64,000 nt of DNA, taken from NCBI RefSeq assembly GCF_000381065.1, contig NZ_KB905856.1, positions 1-64,000 on the forward strand, read 5' to 3'. Of this stretch, positions 8,053 through 18,017 are shown piece by piece (positions within the stretch are counted from its first letter, which is position 1; the number at the start of each line of letters is the position of its first letter). Source of the DNA: Propionispira raffinosivorans DSM 20765 (GTDB lineage: Bacteria > Bacillota > Negativicutes > Selenomonadales > Selenomonadaceae). Below the pieces are notes generated by a model, which had not been told where the DNA came from, ran no database searches, and saw only the letters and a program-made list of their open reading frames with translations. Position numbers and translations under genes: made by a program.

Positions 8053-8568
8053 ATGACAGTATATATTGAAGAACTGATAGTGAGATCTAATGGAAACAGA
8101 GCATCTTATCATGAAATTACAAAAGAAGTTAGAGCAGTTATTGAAAAAAGTAAAGTAAAAAATGGTATTTGTGTAATCACAACACCACATACAACGTGTT
8201 CGGTAATCTATGAAGAATATTCTCATGATACAAATTATTGTGGTGATGAGTATTTGCAAGTTGATTTTAATAATGTATTAGAAAAAATTGTTCCAAGATG
8301 TTTGACAGAAGGACAATATTATCATCCAGGACCTGAACATGTTGCTTTTGGTGAAAAAGATTGTGATACAGCATTGGTACCAGACAGAAGATCTTTATTA
8401 AATACAGAAGCTCATATCAAAGCATCTCTTGTAGGAGAAAGTGTAACAAGTGCTATTGAAAATGGTGTATTGCAGATTAATCAAGTTACAGGTTACTACT
8501 ACTTTATTGATTGGGATCCAAATCGTCCAAGAGATAGGCAATGTAAGATTGTTGTCATGGGGGAATAA
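8053..8568 (+). CDS. YjbQ/UPF0047 family protein with an internal insertion
   Basis: A 171-residue member of the YjbQ (UPF0047) family, normally about 130-140 residues. Family motifs are TPHTT (H46), EAHIKASLVG (H121) and a C-terminal D-x(4)-PRDR (D153). The extra length lies at about residues 82-112 and contains HPGPEH and several charged residues. The biochemical role of the family is uncertain; weak thiamine-phosphate synthase activity has been reported for YjbQ. In this operon it may act on a pathway sugar phosphate, which is inference. The start is ATG at 8053, one base after the isomerase stop. Confidence 0.8.
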   Translation: MTVYIEELIVRSNGNRASYHEITKEVRAVIEKSKVKNGICVITTPHTTCSVIYEEYSHDTNYCGDEYLQVDFNNVLEKIVPRCLTEGQYYHPGPEHVAFGEKDCDTALVPDRRSLLNTEAHIKASLVGESVTSAIENGVLQINQVTGYYYFIDWDPNRPRDRQCKIVVMGE

Positions 8569-8626
8569 AAAAGTTTTTTACAAGGTATAAAATAGTTTTC
8601 GGTGTTAATCCATTTTAGGAGCTGAT

Positions 8627-8665
8627 GGCTTCTTATATGGCAAAAGATAGAATATATAAGAAGCC
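8627..8665 (+). promoter_or_regulatory. Perfect 12-bp intercistronic hairpin
   Basis: GGCTTCTTATAT and ATATAAGAAGCC form a perfect 12-bp stem around a 15-nt loop in the 271-bp gap (8569-8839) between yjbQ and EIIC. Only a weak T-rich stretch follows, so it is more likely an RNA stabiliser, processing site or partial attenuator than a full terminator. The rest of the gap is AT-rich, with no convincing second promoter. Confidence 0.65.
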
Positions 8666-8839
8666 TTTAGTCTTAACATAAAAAATTTAAAACTCTCTAC
8701 GCAATCCATTCTTTTATAAAAAAATATAGCATGTTTTCACAAAACAATAATCGGAAAATTCTAAAAAAATAACATACACGGTCAAGTTTGGTAAGTATCG
8801 TCGATGATTTTTTGAAAAAATTAGGGAGGTAAAAGCATT

Positions 8840-9361
8840 ATGGAATTTATTGCAGGTTTAGCCAATGGTTTTATGGACGTCTTTAAAGCAGGTGCAGGTA
8901 CTTTTGCAAGTTGGGTGGCAGGAATTATTCCTTTAATTGTGGTTTTAATGACGGCTGTAAGCTCAGTTATTAAATTAATTGGTGAAGAACGGGTAGATAA
9001 ATTAGCACAACGAGCAACACAAAACATTATTACGAGATATACAGTGTTGCCAGTATTAGCAGTGTTATTTTTAGGAAATCCAATGTGTTATAGTTTTGGC
9101 AGATTTGTACAGGCAAAACATAAACCAGCATTTTATGATGCAGCGGTGAGTTTTGTCCATCCAATCACGGGACTATTCCCGCACGCAAATGGTGGCGAAC
9201 TTTTCGTATACATGGGAATTGCAGCCGGAATTACGACGTTGGGATTGCCACTTGGTGACTTAGCGGTAAGGTATTTCTTAGTCGGGATTGTCGTTATCTT
9301 TATTCGCGGGGTTGTAACAGAAAAAATCTATGCGTATATGAAAGCTAAAGAAGAAAATTAA
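8840..9361 (+). CDS. srlA: Glucitol/sorbitol-type PTS EIIC component
   Basis: A 173-residue integral membrane protein of the Gut EIIC family (SrlA). About four hydrophobic segments are visible, with conserved GNPMCYSFGRF and an HANGGE segment. It forms the sugar channel together with the C-terminal membrane part of EIIB. The start is ATG at 8840 with GGGAGG upstream. It follows the intercistronic hairpin and precedes EIIB by 30 bases. Confidence 0.9.
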   Translation: MEFIAGLANGFMDVFKAGAGTFASWVAGIIPLIVVLMTAVSSVIKLIGEERVDKLAQRATQNIITRYTVLPVLAVLFLGNPMCYSFGRFVQAKHKPAFYDAAVSFVHPITGLFPHANGGELFVYMGIAAGITTLGLPLGDLAVRYFLVGIVVIFIRGVVTEKIYAYMKAKEEN

Positions 9362-9391
9362 AATTGGTCTATAGAAAGGATGGAGTAATTT

Positions 9392-10417
9392 ATGTATAAG
9401 GCAATTACAATATCTAAAGGCAAGGGTGGCTGGGGTGGACCTTTAACGATTCAACCAACAGAAACTTGTAATAAAATCATTAGCGTTACTGGTGGTGGAA
9501 TTCATCCAGTTGCGGCAAAAATTGCAGAAATGACAGGCTGTGAAGCAATTGATGGATTTAGTTCAGCTGTACCGGATGTAGAAACTTTGGTAGCCGTTGT
9601 TGATTGTGGTGGCACAGCGAGATGCGGTGTATATCCGAAGAAAAAAATCTTTACTGTAAATTTAACACCAGTTGGTAATGTTGGACCATTGGCGCAATAT
9701 ATTACTGAATCATTATATGTATCAGCAGTAACTGTAGAAACAATTACGTATGCTGCAGAAGAAACTCCACTGACTGCAAAAGATGGTTTTAAAGCAGGCA
9801 ATGTAAGTCCCACTAATGAAGCAGTGCCAAATGCGCCAAAAACTAAAGCACAAGCAAGAGCGGAACTTGCAAAGATGAATGCAGGAAAAGAAAAGAACTT
9901 TATAACAAAATTAGGAATTGGTGTTGGTGGAGTCGTAAATAAATTCTACCAAGCTGGTCGCGAAACGATAGATATGGTGGTAAAAACTATTTTACCATTT
10001 ATGGCATTTGTAAGTATGTTAATTGGTATTATCAGTGCATCGGGCATTGGAGATGTAATAGCAAAAACAATTTCACCATTAGCAAGTACCTTGCCGGGGA
10101 TGCTAGTCATTTCGGTAGTATGCTCATTGCCATTTATTTCGCCAGTAATTGGACCAGGTGCAGTTATTGCGCAGGTTGTAGGTACACTTTTAGGTGTGGA
10201 AATAGGATTAGGGCATATTCCAGCGCAATATGCGTTACCAGCATTATTTGCCATTAATGCCCAGGTAGGCGGTGACTTTGTACCAGTAGGACTTAGCTTG
10301 GGCGAAGCCGATCCAGAAACAATAGAACTTGGAGTTCCGGCTGTATTATATTCACGTGTAATTACAGGTCCACTTGCGGTATTGATTGCATATGCAGCTA
10401 GCATTGGAATGTATTAA
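9392..10417 (+). CDS. srlE: Glucitol/sorbitol-type PTS EIIBC component
   Basis: A 341-residue protein of the SrlE family. The N-terminal EIIB domain (about 1-115) has the phosphorylated cysteine region [11 protein letters not shown], with C72 and C78. A charged linker (about 140-175) leads to a membrane domain with several helices and a [15 protein letters not shown] loop. It receives phosphate from EIIA and phosphorylates the polyol as it enters. The start is ATG at 9392 with AAAGGATGG upstream. It is the last gene of the operon, followed by a terminator at about 10.53 kb. Confidence 0.9.
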   Translation: MYKAITISKGKGGWGGPLTIQPTETCNKIISVTGGGIHPVAAKIAEMTGCEAIDGFSSAVPDVETLVAVVDCGGTARCGVYPKKKIFTVNLTPVGNVGPLAQYITESLYVSAVTVETITYAAEETPLTAKDGFKAGNVSPTNEAVPNAPKTKAQARAELAKMNAGKEKNFITKLGIGVGGVVNKFYQAGRETIDMVVKTILPFMAFVSMLIGIISASGIGDVIAKTISPLASTLPGMLVISVVCSLPFISPVIGPGAVIAQVVGTLLGVEIGLGHIPAQYALPALFAINAQVGGDFVPVGLSLGEADPETIELGVPAVLYSRVITGPLAVLIAYAASIGMY

Positions 10418-10526
10418 TCAATACTTAAAATTGTAAAGAAAAGTTTGGATCTTAAGGAAAGCTTTGGTTGAACTAAGTATTTTATGTGATATGTATTAGA
10501 TTTTTAATCATACAGTTGTGCAGCTT

Positions 10527-10560
10527 AAAGGTCTTAGCATTTTGGCTAAGGCCTTTTTTT
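10527..10560 (+). terminator. Terminator of the polyol operon
   Basis: The arms AAAGGTCTTAGC and GCTAAGGCCTTT (one G-T pair) are followed by a T run. It lies in the 308-bp gap 10418-10725; the remaining bases before transketolase are AT-rich and show no clear promoter. Confidence 0.9.
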
Positions 10561-10725
10561 ATAATCGGAAGAGTACACTGACAATAGGAGTATTATATTT
10601 AAATAATGAGGTAGGATGGAGTATTTGATTTTTTCTAAATTCTGTACTTTTAAGCCGACATATTGTATCATTAAATTATGTTGGGTTTATCTAGCAAAAT
10701 TGTTGATCAAAAGGGGAATGATTAA

Positions 10726-12735
10726 ATGAGTAACATCGATATGACATCAGTAAATGCAATCCGTATTTTAGCAGCGGATGCAGTACAAAAAGCTAAGTCA
10801 GGGCATCCAGGTTTGCCGCTGGGCAGTGCAGCAATGGCTTATGAATTATGGGCAAAACACATGAATCATAATCCTAAAAATCCGAAATGGGTTAATCGTG
10901 ATCGGTTTGTTCTTTCGGCTGGACATGGTTCAACGCTACTTTATTCACTTTTACATTTATTTGGTTATGGTTTAACCGTTGATGATTTGGCGAATTTTCG
11001 TCAAGATGGATCACTGACTCCAGGCCATCCGGAATATGGTCATACGGTAGGGGTTGAAGCTACAACTGGACCATTAGGTGCTGGTATGGCTATGGCTGTT
11101 GGTATGGCTATGGCGGAAACACATTTGGCGGCAACATTTAATAAAGAAAATTTCCCAATTGTTGACCATTATACATATGTACTGGGCGGCGATGGCTGTT
11201 TAATGGAAGGTATTTCTTCGGAAGCCTTTTCCTTAGCAGGTACATTGGGTTTAAGTAAATTAATTGTATTTTATGATAGCAATAAAATTTCTATTGAAGG
11301 CAGTACGGATCTTGCTTTTACAGAAGATGTGCAAAAACGTCTTGCCGCATTTGGTTTTCAGATCATTATAGTTGAAAATGGCAATGACTTGGTGGAAATT
11401 GGTAAGGCAATTGAAACAGCGAAGGCTGATAAAAAAAGACCATCCTTTATTACTGTAAAAACACAGATTGGTTTTGGCTGCCCGGCTAAACAAGGGAAAG
11501 CAAGTGCACATGGTGAACCACTGGGCGAAGACAATGTGAAAGCGTTAAAAGAAAACTTGAAATGGGAAAAACTTGATCCGTTTTATGTGCCAGATGCCGT
11601 GTATGCGAATTATAAAGAACTGGCAAAACAAGGTGCACAGGCAGAAGCGGAGTGGAATAAGCTTTTTGCAGCGTATTGCGCTAAATATCCAGACTGTAAA
11701 ACATTATGGGATACATTCCACAATGAAGTAGATGCGAAAAAATTATTAAAAAATGAAGCATTCTGGGCTTATGAAAATAAACCGCAGGCAACACGGAATT
11801 TATCTGGTAGTGCAATCAATAAGTTGAAAGATATCATGCCAAATCTATTTGGTGGTAGTGCAGATCTTGCTCCATCCACAAAGACACATATGGATGGTAT
11901 CAGTGATTTTTCAAAAGAAAATTATATTGGTCGTAACCTGCACTTTGGTGTAAGAGAACTGGCTATGGCTGGTATCGCCAATGGGATTACTCTTCACGGT
12001 GGTCTTAAGACTTATATTGCAACATTCTTTGTTTTTAGTGATTATATAAAACCAATGGCGCGATTGGCAGCTCTTATGGGAATCCCTGTAACGTATGTGT
12101 TAACGCATGATAGCATTGGTGTCGGAGAAGATGGTCCGACACATGAACCGGTTGAACAATTGGCTATGCTCCGTGCTATGCCAAACTTTAATGTTTTTAG
12201 ACCAGCAGATGCAACAGAAACAGCAGCTGGCTGGTACTTAGCGGTGACAAGCAGACATACACCAACGGCACTGGTTTTAACAAGACAGAATTTGCCACAA
12301 CTTGCTGGCAGCAGTAAAGAAGCACTGAAAGGTGCTTATGTTATTGCGGAAGCAACGAAGAAAGTGCCAGATGCTATCCTTATTGCGAGTGGTTCAGAAG
12401 TTGAACTTGCAGTAAATGCTAGAATTGAACTGGCTAAAGATAATATTGATGTACGTGTTGTAAGTATGCCTTGTATGGATTTGTTTGAAGCACAAACAGA
12501 TGCTTATAAAGAAAGCATTCTGCCTCGATCTGTAAAAGCTAGAGTTGCAGTTGAAGCAGCGATTGATTTTGGTTGGGGAAAATATGTTGGTCTAGATGGA
12601 GCAACCGTTACGATGAAAGGGTTTGGTGCATCGGCACCGGCTGGAATCTTATTTGATAAATTTGGTTTTACGACGCAAAATGTTGTAGAAACTATGAAAA
12701 AAGTATATTTATTGGCAACGGATACAGATCAATAA
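10726..12735 (+). CDS. tkt: Transketolase
   Basis: A 669-residue thiamine-diphosphate transketolase of normal length. The N-terminal domain has SGHPGLPLG and the GDGCLMEGISSEA thiamine-binding motif; the middle domain has DSIGVGEDGPTHEPVEQL. It moves two-carbon units between pentose, hexose and triose phosphates. The start is ATG at 10726 with AAGGGGAA. It lies between two terminators, so it is a separate unit, although its place next to the polyol operon could help process pentose phosphates from that route. Confidence 0.97.
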   Translation: MSNIDMTSVNAIRILAADAVQKAKSGHPGLPLGSAAMAYELWAKHMNHNPKNPKWVNRDRFVLSAGHGSTLLYSLLHLFGYGLTVDDLANFRQDGSLTPGHPEYGHTVGVEATTGPLGAGMAMAVGMAMAETHLAATFNKENFPIVDHYTYVLGGDGCLMEGISSEAFSLAGTLGLSKLIVFYDSNKISIEGSTDLAFTEDVQKRLAAFGFQIIIVENGNDLVEIGKAIETAKADKKRPSFITVKTQIGFGCPAKQGKASAHGEPLGEDNVKALKENLKWEKLDPFYVPDAVYANYKELAKQGAQAEAEWNKLFAAYCAKYPDCKTLWDTFHNEVDAKKLLKNEAFWAYENKPQATRNLSGSAINKLKDIMPNLFGGSADLAPSTKTHMDGISDFSKENYIGRNLHFGVRELAMAGIANGITLHGGLKTYIATFFVFSDYIKPMARLAALMGIPVTYVLTHDSIGVGEDGPTHEPVEQLAMLRAMPNFNVFRPADATETAAGWYLAVTSRHTPTALVLTRQNLPQLAGSSKEALKGAYVIAEATKKVPDAILIASGSEVELAVNARIELAKDNIDVRVVSMPCMDLFEAQTDAYKESILPRSVKARVAVEAAIDFGWGKYVGLDGATVTMKGFGASAPAGILFDKFGFTTQNVVETMKKVYLLATDTDQ

Positions 12736-12760
12736 AAACATAAAAATTTAATATATGTTG

Positions 12761-12800
12761 AAAGAACTCTTCCTATATAATTAAGAAGGGTTCTTTCTTT
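12761..12800 (+). terminator. Terminator after transketolase
   Basis: The arms AAAGAACTCTTC and GAAGGGTTCTTT (one G-T pair) with a 12-nt loop are followed by a T-rich run. It separates tkt from the ribosomal superoperon. Confidence 0.9.
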
Positions 12801-12898
12801 TTGTGGAGTACAATATATTTTTTTGAAGTGAGCTTAGGGGAATAATACAAAAAGATACACTAGGTAACGTGTGCATGGAAATATTGAGCAGATAAGTG

Positions 12899-12927
12899 TT
12901 GACATTGATTTTATCTGATGGTATTAT
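12899..12927 (+). promoter_or_regulatory. Promoter of the str operon
   Basis: Consensus TTGACA (12899-12904), a 17-base spacer and TATTAT (12922-12927) lie 52 bases before the L7Ae-like start. This is the first strong promoter of the ribosomal superoperon in the window. Its presence fits the absence of rpoBC upstream. Confidence 0.8.
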
Positions 12928-12979
12928 ATATAAGTGCCTGAAATAAAAGCATTCATGTTGGTATATAGGGGTGAGGCGA

Positions 12980-13225
12980 ATGACGCTTGAAGCACTGAAA
13001 AACGCCAATAGAGTGATTGGCATAAAACAAGTTACGAAAGCTGTGAATAAAGGATTTGTTGAATCCGTTTTTCTTGCGGATGATGCTGATGAGAGGGTAT
13101 TGAAGCCCCTTGAGGAGTTATGCAAAAGTAAAAACATTGAGGTTGTAAAAGTTTTGGCAATGAAAGATCTTGGTCAAGCTTGCATGATTGAAGTTGGCGC
13201 AGCGGCCGCAGCAATTTTGAAGTAG
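12980..13225 (+). CDS. L7Ae/YbxF-family kink-turn RNA-binding protein
   Basis: An 81-residue member of the bacterial L7Ae family (YbxF/RplGB), which binds kink-turn RNA. The signature IGIKQVTKAV near the start and the C-terminal CMIEVGAAAAAI match the Bacillus protein I recall. It sits directly before rpsL, as in other Firmicutes. The start is ATG at 12980, with GGGGTGAGG upstream; a GTG three codons earlier lies inside that ribosome site. Confidence 0.9.
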   Translation: MTLEALKNANRVIGIKQVTKAVNKGFVESVFLADDADERVLKPLEELCKSKNIEVVKVLAMKDLGQACMIEVGAAAAAILK

Positions 13226-13316
13226 TTATTATTGTTAAAAATCTCATCTCTTTCATATATGAAGGAGATTGGATTATTAAATAATAAATTTTGAATTTAA
13301 GGAAGGAGGTGCATGT

Positions 13317-13694
13317 ATGCCTACAATTAATCAGTTAGTTCGCAACAGCAGAAAAAGTATGCAGGAGAAATCCACAGCACCAGCTTTGAAGAATTGCCCT
13401 CAGAAACGTGGCGTTTGTACAAGAGTATATACAACTACTCCTAAAAAACCAAACTCCGCACTGAGAAAAGTTGCCCGTGTTCGTTTAACGAACAGTATCG
13501 AAGTAACAGCTTATATTCCGGGTATTGGTCATAATCTTCAAGAACATAGTGTTGTTTTGATTAGAGGCGGCCGTGTAAAAGATTTACCAGGGGTTCGTTA
13601 TCATATCATTCGTGGTTCTTTAGATACGGCAGGTGTTCAAGATCGTATGCAAAGCAGATCGAAATATGGTGCAAAACGCGCTAAGAAAAAATAA
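13317..13694 (+). CDS. rpsL: Ribosomal protein S12
   Basis: The 125-residue S12 of the 30S decoding centre. The streptomycin-linked loops are intact: [17 protein letters not shown], with the lysine known as K43, and [13 protein letters not shown], with the lysine known as K88. There is no sign of a resistance substitution at those lysines. The start is ATG at 13317, with AAGGAGGTG upstream. A small imperfect hairpin (about 13245-13272) lies in the leader without a T tract. Confidence 0.98.
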   Translation: MPTINQLVRNSRKSMQEKSTAPALKNCPQKRGVCTRVYTTTPKKPNSALRKVARVRLTNSIEVTAYIPGIGHNLQEHSVVLIRGGRVKDLPGVRYHIIRGSLDTAGVQDRMQSRSKYGAKRAKKK

Positions 13695-13728
13695 TTTATA
13701 AAGTTTATAAATGAAGATTATTGAGTAA

Positions 13729-14211
<483 letters not shown>

Positions 14212-14245
14212 TATCTATCTATAGAAAGTAAGGAGCGATGTAATA

Positions 14246-16324
14246 GTGGGTAGAGAGTTTTCACTTGAAAAAACTCGTAACATAGGAATTATGGCACATA
14301 TTGATGCCGGTAAAACCACTACTACTGAACGTATTCTCTTCTATACAGGTATCGTACACAAGATTGGTGAAGTTCATGAAGGCGCTGCTACAATGGACTG
14401 GATGGCTCAGGAACAGGAAAGAGGTATTACAATTACTTCTGCTGCGACTACTTGCCACTGGAAAGATCATCGTATCAACATCATCGACACACCAGGCCAC
14501 GTGGACTTTACAGTTGAAGTAGAACGTTCACTTAGAGTGCTTGACGGCACGGTTGCTGTGTTCTCTGCTAAGGGTGGGGTTGAACCTCAGTCTGAAACAG
14601 TATGGCGCCAGGCTGAAAAATATAATGTACCTCGTATGGCGTACATTAATAAAATGGATATTATTGGGGCGGATTTTTACAATGTTATTCAAATGATGAT
14701 TGATCGTTTGAATGCAAACCCAGTTGCAATTCAACTTCCAATTGGTGCTGAAGATCATTTCCTTGGTGTAATCGATCTGATAAAGATGGATGCCATCATA
14801 TATGAAGATGACCTCGGTGAAGTTAGTGAAGAAGTTGCTATTCCAGAAGATATGAAAGAAATCGCTGCAAAATATCGTCAGATATTACTTGATGCCGTTG
14901 CTGAATGTGACGATGAGTTAATGATGAAATATCTTGAAGGCGAAGAATTAACAGAAGCCGAAATCAAAGGAGCAATTCGTAAAGCGACTATCGCTTGCAC
15001 GATGACTCCAGTTGTTTGCGGTTCTTCTTATAAAAACAAAGGTGTTCAGCCAATGCTTGATGCAGTAGTTGATTACATGCCTGCACCGACGGATGTTCCG
15101 GCGATTAAAGGTACAAATCCTGATACTGGTGAAGAAGATAGTCGTCCTTCTGACGACAGCGCACCATTTTCAGCTCTTGCATTTAAAATTATGGCGGATC
15201 CATTTGTTGGTAAACTTGCATTCTTCCGTGTATATTCTGGTATGCTTTCTTCTGGGTCTTATGTATTTAATTCTACAAAAGGCAAAAAAGAACGTATCGG
15301 TCGTATTTTGCAGATGCATGCAAACCATCGTGAAGAAATCAGTGCTGTTTATAGCGGTGATATCGCAGCGGCAGTTGGTTTGAAAGATACAACGACAGGT
15401 GATACGCTTTGTGATGACAAAGCTCAAATCATTCTTGAATCCATGATCTTCCCAGATCCAGTTATCTCGGTTGCAGTTGAACCGAAGACCAAAGCAGATC
15501 AGGAAAAAATGGGTATTGCACTTTCAAAATTAGCTGAAGAAGATCCTACATTCCGTGTAAGAACTGATCAGGAAACTGGACAGACTATTATCTCCGGAAT
15601 GGGCGAACTTCATTTAGAAATTATTGTTGATCGTATGCTTCGTGAATTTAAAGTTGATTGTACTGTAGGTAAACCTCAGGTTGCTTACCGTGAAACAATC
15701 CGCAAACAGGTTAAATCCGAAGGTAAATTTGTTCGTCAGTCTGGTGGTCGTGGTCAATACGGTCATTGCTGGCTTGAACTTGTTCCGCAGGAACCTGGTG
15801 TTGGATTCAGCTTTGAAAACAAGGTTGTTGGTGGTTCGATTCCAAGAGAATTTATCAATCCAATCGAAGCTGGGATAAAAGAAGCTATGGAAAACGGTGT
15901 TGTTGCCGGCTATCCAATGGTTGATATTAAAGCAATCGTATATGATGGTTCATACCATGATGTCGATTCTTCTGAAATGGCTTTTAAAATTGCCGGTTCG
16001 ATGGCATTTAGATCAGGTGCTCAAAAAGCAACACCAGTACTTCTTGAACCATACATGAAAGTTGAAGTTATTGTTCCAGAAGATTATATGGGTGATGTAA
16101 TTGGCGATTTAAATTCAAGACGTGGTCGTATTGAAGGAATGGAACCTAGAAATGGTGCACAAGTCATTGATGCATTTGTTCCACTTTCTGAAATGTTTGG
16201 TTACTCAACGGATTTACGTTCGAAAACACAGGGTCGTGGGAACTACTCAATGGAAATATCCCATTACGATGAAGTTCCTAAAAATATATCAGAAGCTATT
16301 ACAGCTAAAAACAAGGGCGAATAA
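14246..16324 (+). CDS. fusA: Elongation factor G
   Basis: The 692-residue translocase GTPase. The G motifs are [17 protein letters not shown] and NKMD, and the switch region has RGITI. Domains II to V follow at normal length. The start is GTG at 14246 with AAGGAGCGATG upstream. It lies between rpsG and tuf with short gaps. Confidence 0.98.
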   Translation: MGREFSLEKTRNIGIMAHIDAGKTTTTERILFYTGIVHKIGEVHEGAATMDWMAQEQERGITITSAATTCHWKDHRINIIDTPGHVDFTVEVERSLRVLDGTVAVFSAKGGVEPQSETVWRQAEKYNVPRMAYINKMDIIGADFYNVIQMMIDRLNANPVAIQLPIGAEDHFLGVIDLIKMDAIIYEDDLGEVSEEVAIPEDMKEIAAKYRQILLDAVAECDDELMMKYLEGEELTEAEIKGAIRKATIACTMTPVVCGSSYKNKGVQPMLDAVVDYMPAPTDVPAIKGTNPDTGEEDSRPSDDSAPFSALAFKIMADPFVGKLAFFRVYSGMLSSGSYVFNSTKGKKERIGRILQMHANHREEISAVYSGDIAAAVGLKDTTTGDTLCDDKAQIILESMIFPDPVISVAVEPKTKADQEKMGIALSKLAEEDPTFRVRTDQETGQTIISGMGELHLEIIVDRMLREFKVDCTVGKPQVAYRETIRKQVKSEGKFVRQSGGRGQYGHCWLELVPQEPGVGFSFENKVVGGSIPREFINPIEAGIKEAMENGVVAGYPMVDIKAIVYDGSYHDVDSSEMAFKIAGSMAFRSGAQKATPVLLEPYMKVEVIVPEDYMGDVIGDLNSRRGRIEGMEPRNGAQVIDAFVPLSEMFGYSTDLRSKTQGRGNYSMEISHYDEVPKNISEAITAKNKGE

Positions 16325-16341
16325 GGGAGGAATTATTCACA

Positions 16342-17529
16342 ATGGCTAAGAAAAAGTTTGAAAGAACGAAACCACATGTAAATATTGGTACTATCGGTCA
16401 TGTCGATCATGGTAAGACTACTTTGACGGCTGCTATCACAAAAGTGTTATCAGCACAAGGCGGCGCTGACTTTATGGATTATTCTATGATTGATAAGGCT
16501 CCAGAAGAAAGAGAACGTGGGATTACAATCAACACAGCTCACGTAGAATATGAAACTGAAAAAAGACATTATGCTCACGTTGACTGCCCGGGCCATGCCG
16601 ATTATGTAAAAAACATGATCACTGGTGCGGCACAAATGGATGGTGCTATCTTGGTTGTAAGTGCAGCTGATGGTCCTATGCCACAGACTCGTGAACATAT
16701 CCTTTTATCCCGTCAGGTTGGCGTACCAGCTATGGTTGTTTTCTTAAACAAAGCTGATATGGTTGATGACGAAGAATTATTGGAACTTGTAGAAATGGAA
16801 GTTCGTGAACTTCTTTCCAGCTATGAATTCCCTGGTGATGATATTCCAGTTATTACTGGTTCTGCATTAAAAGCTCTTGAAGGCGATGAAAAATATACAG
16901 CTAAAATCCTTGAACTCATGGACGCTGTTGATGAATACATCCCTACACCAGTTCGTGATACAGATAAACCTTTCTTGATGCCTGTCGAAGATGTCTTCAC
17001 AATCACTGGCCGTGGTACAGTTGCTACTGGTCGTGTTGAACGTGGCGAAATCAAAATCGGCGACATTGTAGAAATTGTTGGTATGTCAGAAGCTCCTAAA
17101 TCTACAACCGTAACTGGTATTGAAATGTTCCGTAAAATGCTCGATAGTGCTGTAGCTGGCGATAATGTTGGCGCACTTCTTCGTGGTGTTGAACGTAAAG
17201 AAATTGAACGTGGACAAGTTCTTGCTAAACCAGGATCTATTCATCCACATACGAAATTCATGGCTCAGGTTTACGTATTGACGAAAGAAGAAGGCGGCCG
17301 TCATACACCGTTCTTCACAAACTATCGTCCACAGTTCTACTTCCGTACAACTGACGTAACTGGCGTTGTTCGTTTACCAGAAGGTACTGAAATGGTTATG
17401 CCTGGCGATAACATCGAAATGGATATCGAATTAATCACTCCGATTGCTATTGAAAAAGGTTTACGTTTCGCTATCCGTGAAGGCGGCCATACAGTTGGTG
17501 CCGGTCGTGTAATCGAAGTTAAAGCTTAA
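16342..17529 (+). CDS. tuf: Elongation factor Tu
   Basis: The 395-residue GTPase that delivers aminoacyl-tRNA. The motifs [17 protein letters not shown] and NKAD are intact, and the C-terminal barrel ends in VGAGRVIEV. Only one tuf copy is in the window. A strong palindromic terminator follows, so S10 genes need read-through or a separate promoter. Confidence 0.98.
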   Translation: MAKKKFERTKPHVNIGTIGHVDHGKTTLTAAITKVLSAQGGADFMDYSMIDKAPEERERGITINTAHVEYETEKRHYAHVDCPGHADYVKNMITGAAQMDGAILVVSAADGPMPQTREHILLSRQVGVPAMVVFLNKADMVDDEELLELVEMEVRELLSSYEFPGDDIPVITGSALKALEGDEKYTAKILELMDAVDEYIPTPVRDTDKPFLMPVEDVFTITGRGTVATGRVERGEIKIGDIVEIVGMSEAPKSTTVTGIEMFRKMLDSAVAGDNVGALLRGVERKEIERGQVLAKPGSIHPHTKFMAQVYVLTKEEGGRHTPFFTNYRPQFYFRTTDVTGVVRLPEGTEMVMPGDNIEMDIELITPIAIEKGLRFAIREGGHTVGAGRVIEVKA

Positions 17530-17543
17530 TTTTAACAATTAGT

Positions 17544-17590
17544 TATATAAGGGCGACGATATCGTCGCCCTTATATAAAGATTTTTTTTG
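17544..17590 (+). terminator. Terminator after tuf, perfect 34-bp palindrome
   Basis: A perfect palindrome, 17 bp per side, is centred on GACGAT/ATCGTC with core GGGCGACGAT. An AAGA spacer and a T run follow. It separates the str cluster from the S10 cluster. Confidence 0.9.
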
Positions 17591-17608
17591 GTACCCCCAT
17601 GCGATGAC

Positions 17609-17644
17609 GTGGTAGATTGCTCGCATAATCGAGGGAACTATCAC
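17609..17644 (+). promoter_or_regulatory. Structured leader before rpsJ
   Basis: GTGGTAG pairs with CTATCAC (one G-U), and inside it CTCG pairs with CGAG around a 6-nt loop. The result is a stem, internal loop and stem. It lies between the tuf terminator and the rpsJ ribosome site. This is the place where many bacteria regulate the S10 operon through L4 or other ribosomal proteins. The regulator is not known here. Confidence 0.5.
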
Positions 17645-17690
17645 GGAGAAATGTCCGGTCTTGAACTTGGGCGATAAGGAGGAAATTATA

Positions 17691-18002
17691 TTGTCTAAAC
17701 AACAGAAAATTAGAATTCGTTTAAAGGCTTATGATCATAAAGCTCTTGATCAGAGTGCAGTGAAAATTGTTGATACTGCAAAGAGAACGGGTGCAATGGT
17801 GTCCGGTCCTATTCCACTACCTACTGAAAGAAATATATATACAATTTTACGTTCTCCACATGTCAACAAGGATTCACGTGAACAGTTCGAAATGAGAACT
17901 CATAAACGTCTGATTGACATTTTAGAACCAACTTCCAAAACCGTAGACGCTTTAATGCGCTTGGATTTGCCAGCTGGTGTGGATATCGAAATCAAATTGT
18001 AA
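17691..18002 (+). CDS. rpsJ: Ribosomal protein S10
   Basis: The 103-residue S10 (NusE), part of the 30S head and of antitermination complexes. [14 protein letters not shown] near the start and the PLPT loop are typical. The start is TTG at 17691, eight bases after AAGGAGG. An earlier in-frame TTG at 17661 would add ten residues not found in the family. Confidence 0.97.
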   Translation: MSKQQKIRIRLKAYDHKALDQSAVKIVDTAKRTGAMVSGPIPLPTERNIYTILRSPHVNKDSREQFEMRTHKRLIDILEPTSKTVDALMRLDLPAGVDIEIKL

Positions 18003-18017
18003 GAGGAGGTGGAATGA

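Noticed and set aside
9502-10404. Minus-strand frames opposite the EIIBC gene
   Set aside because: They mirror the codon bias of the plus-strand PTS gene and lack ribosome sites.
3235-10417. A plain sorbitol (gut/srl) operon
   Set aside because: No short-chain sorbitol-6-phosphate dehydrogenase (SrlD) is present, the regulator is SorC type, and an aldolase, TPI and DRL-like protein are included.
15069-15383. A 104-residue frame inside fusA
   Set aside because: It overlaps a highly conserved gene in another frame and has no family features.
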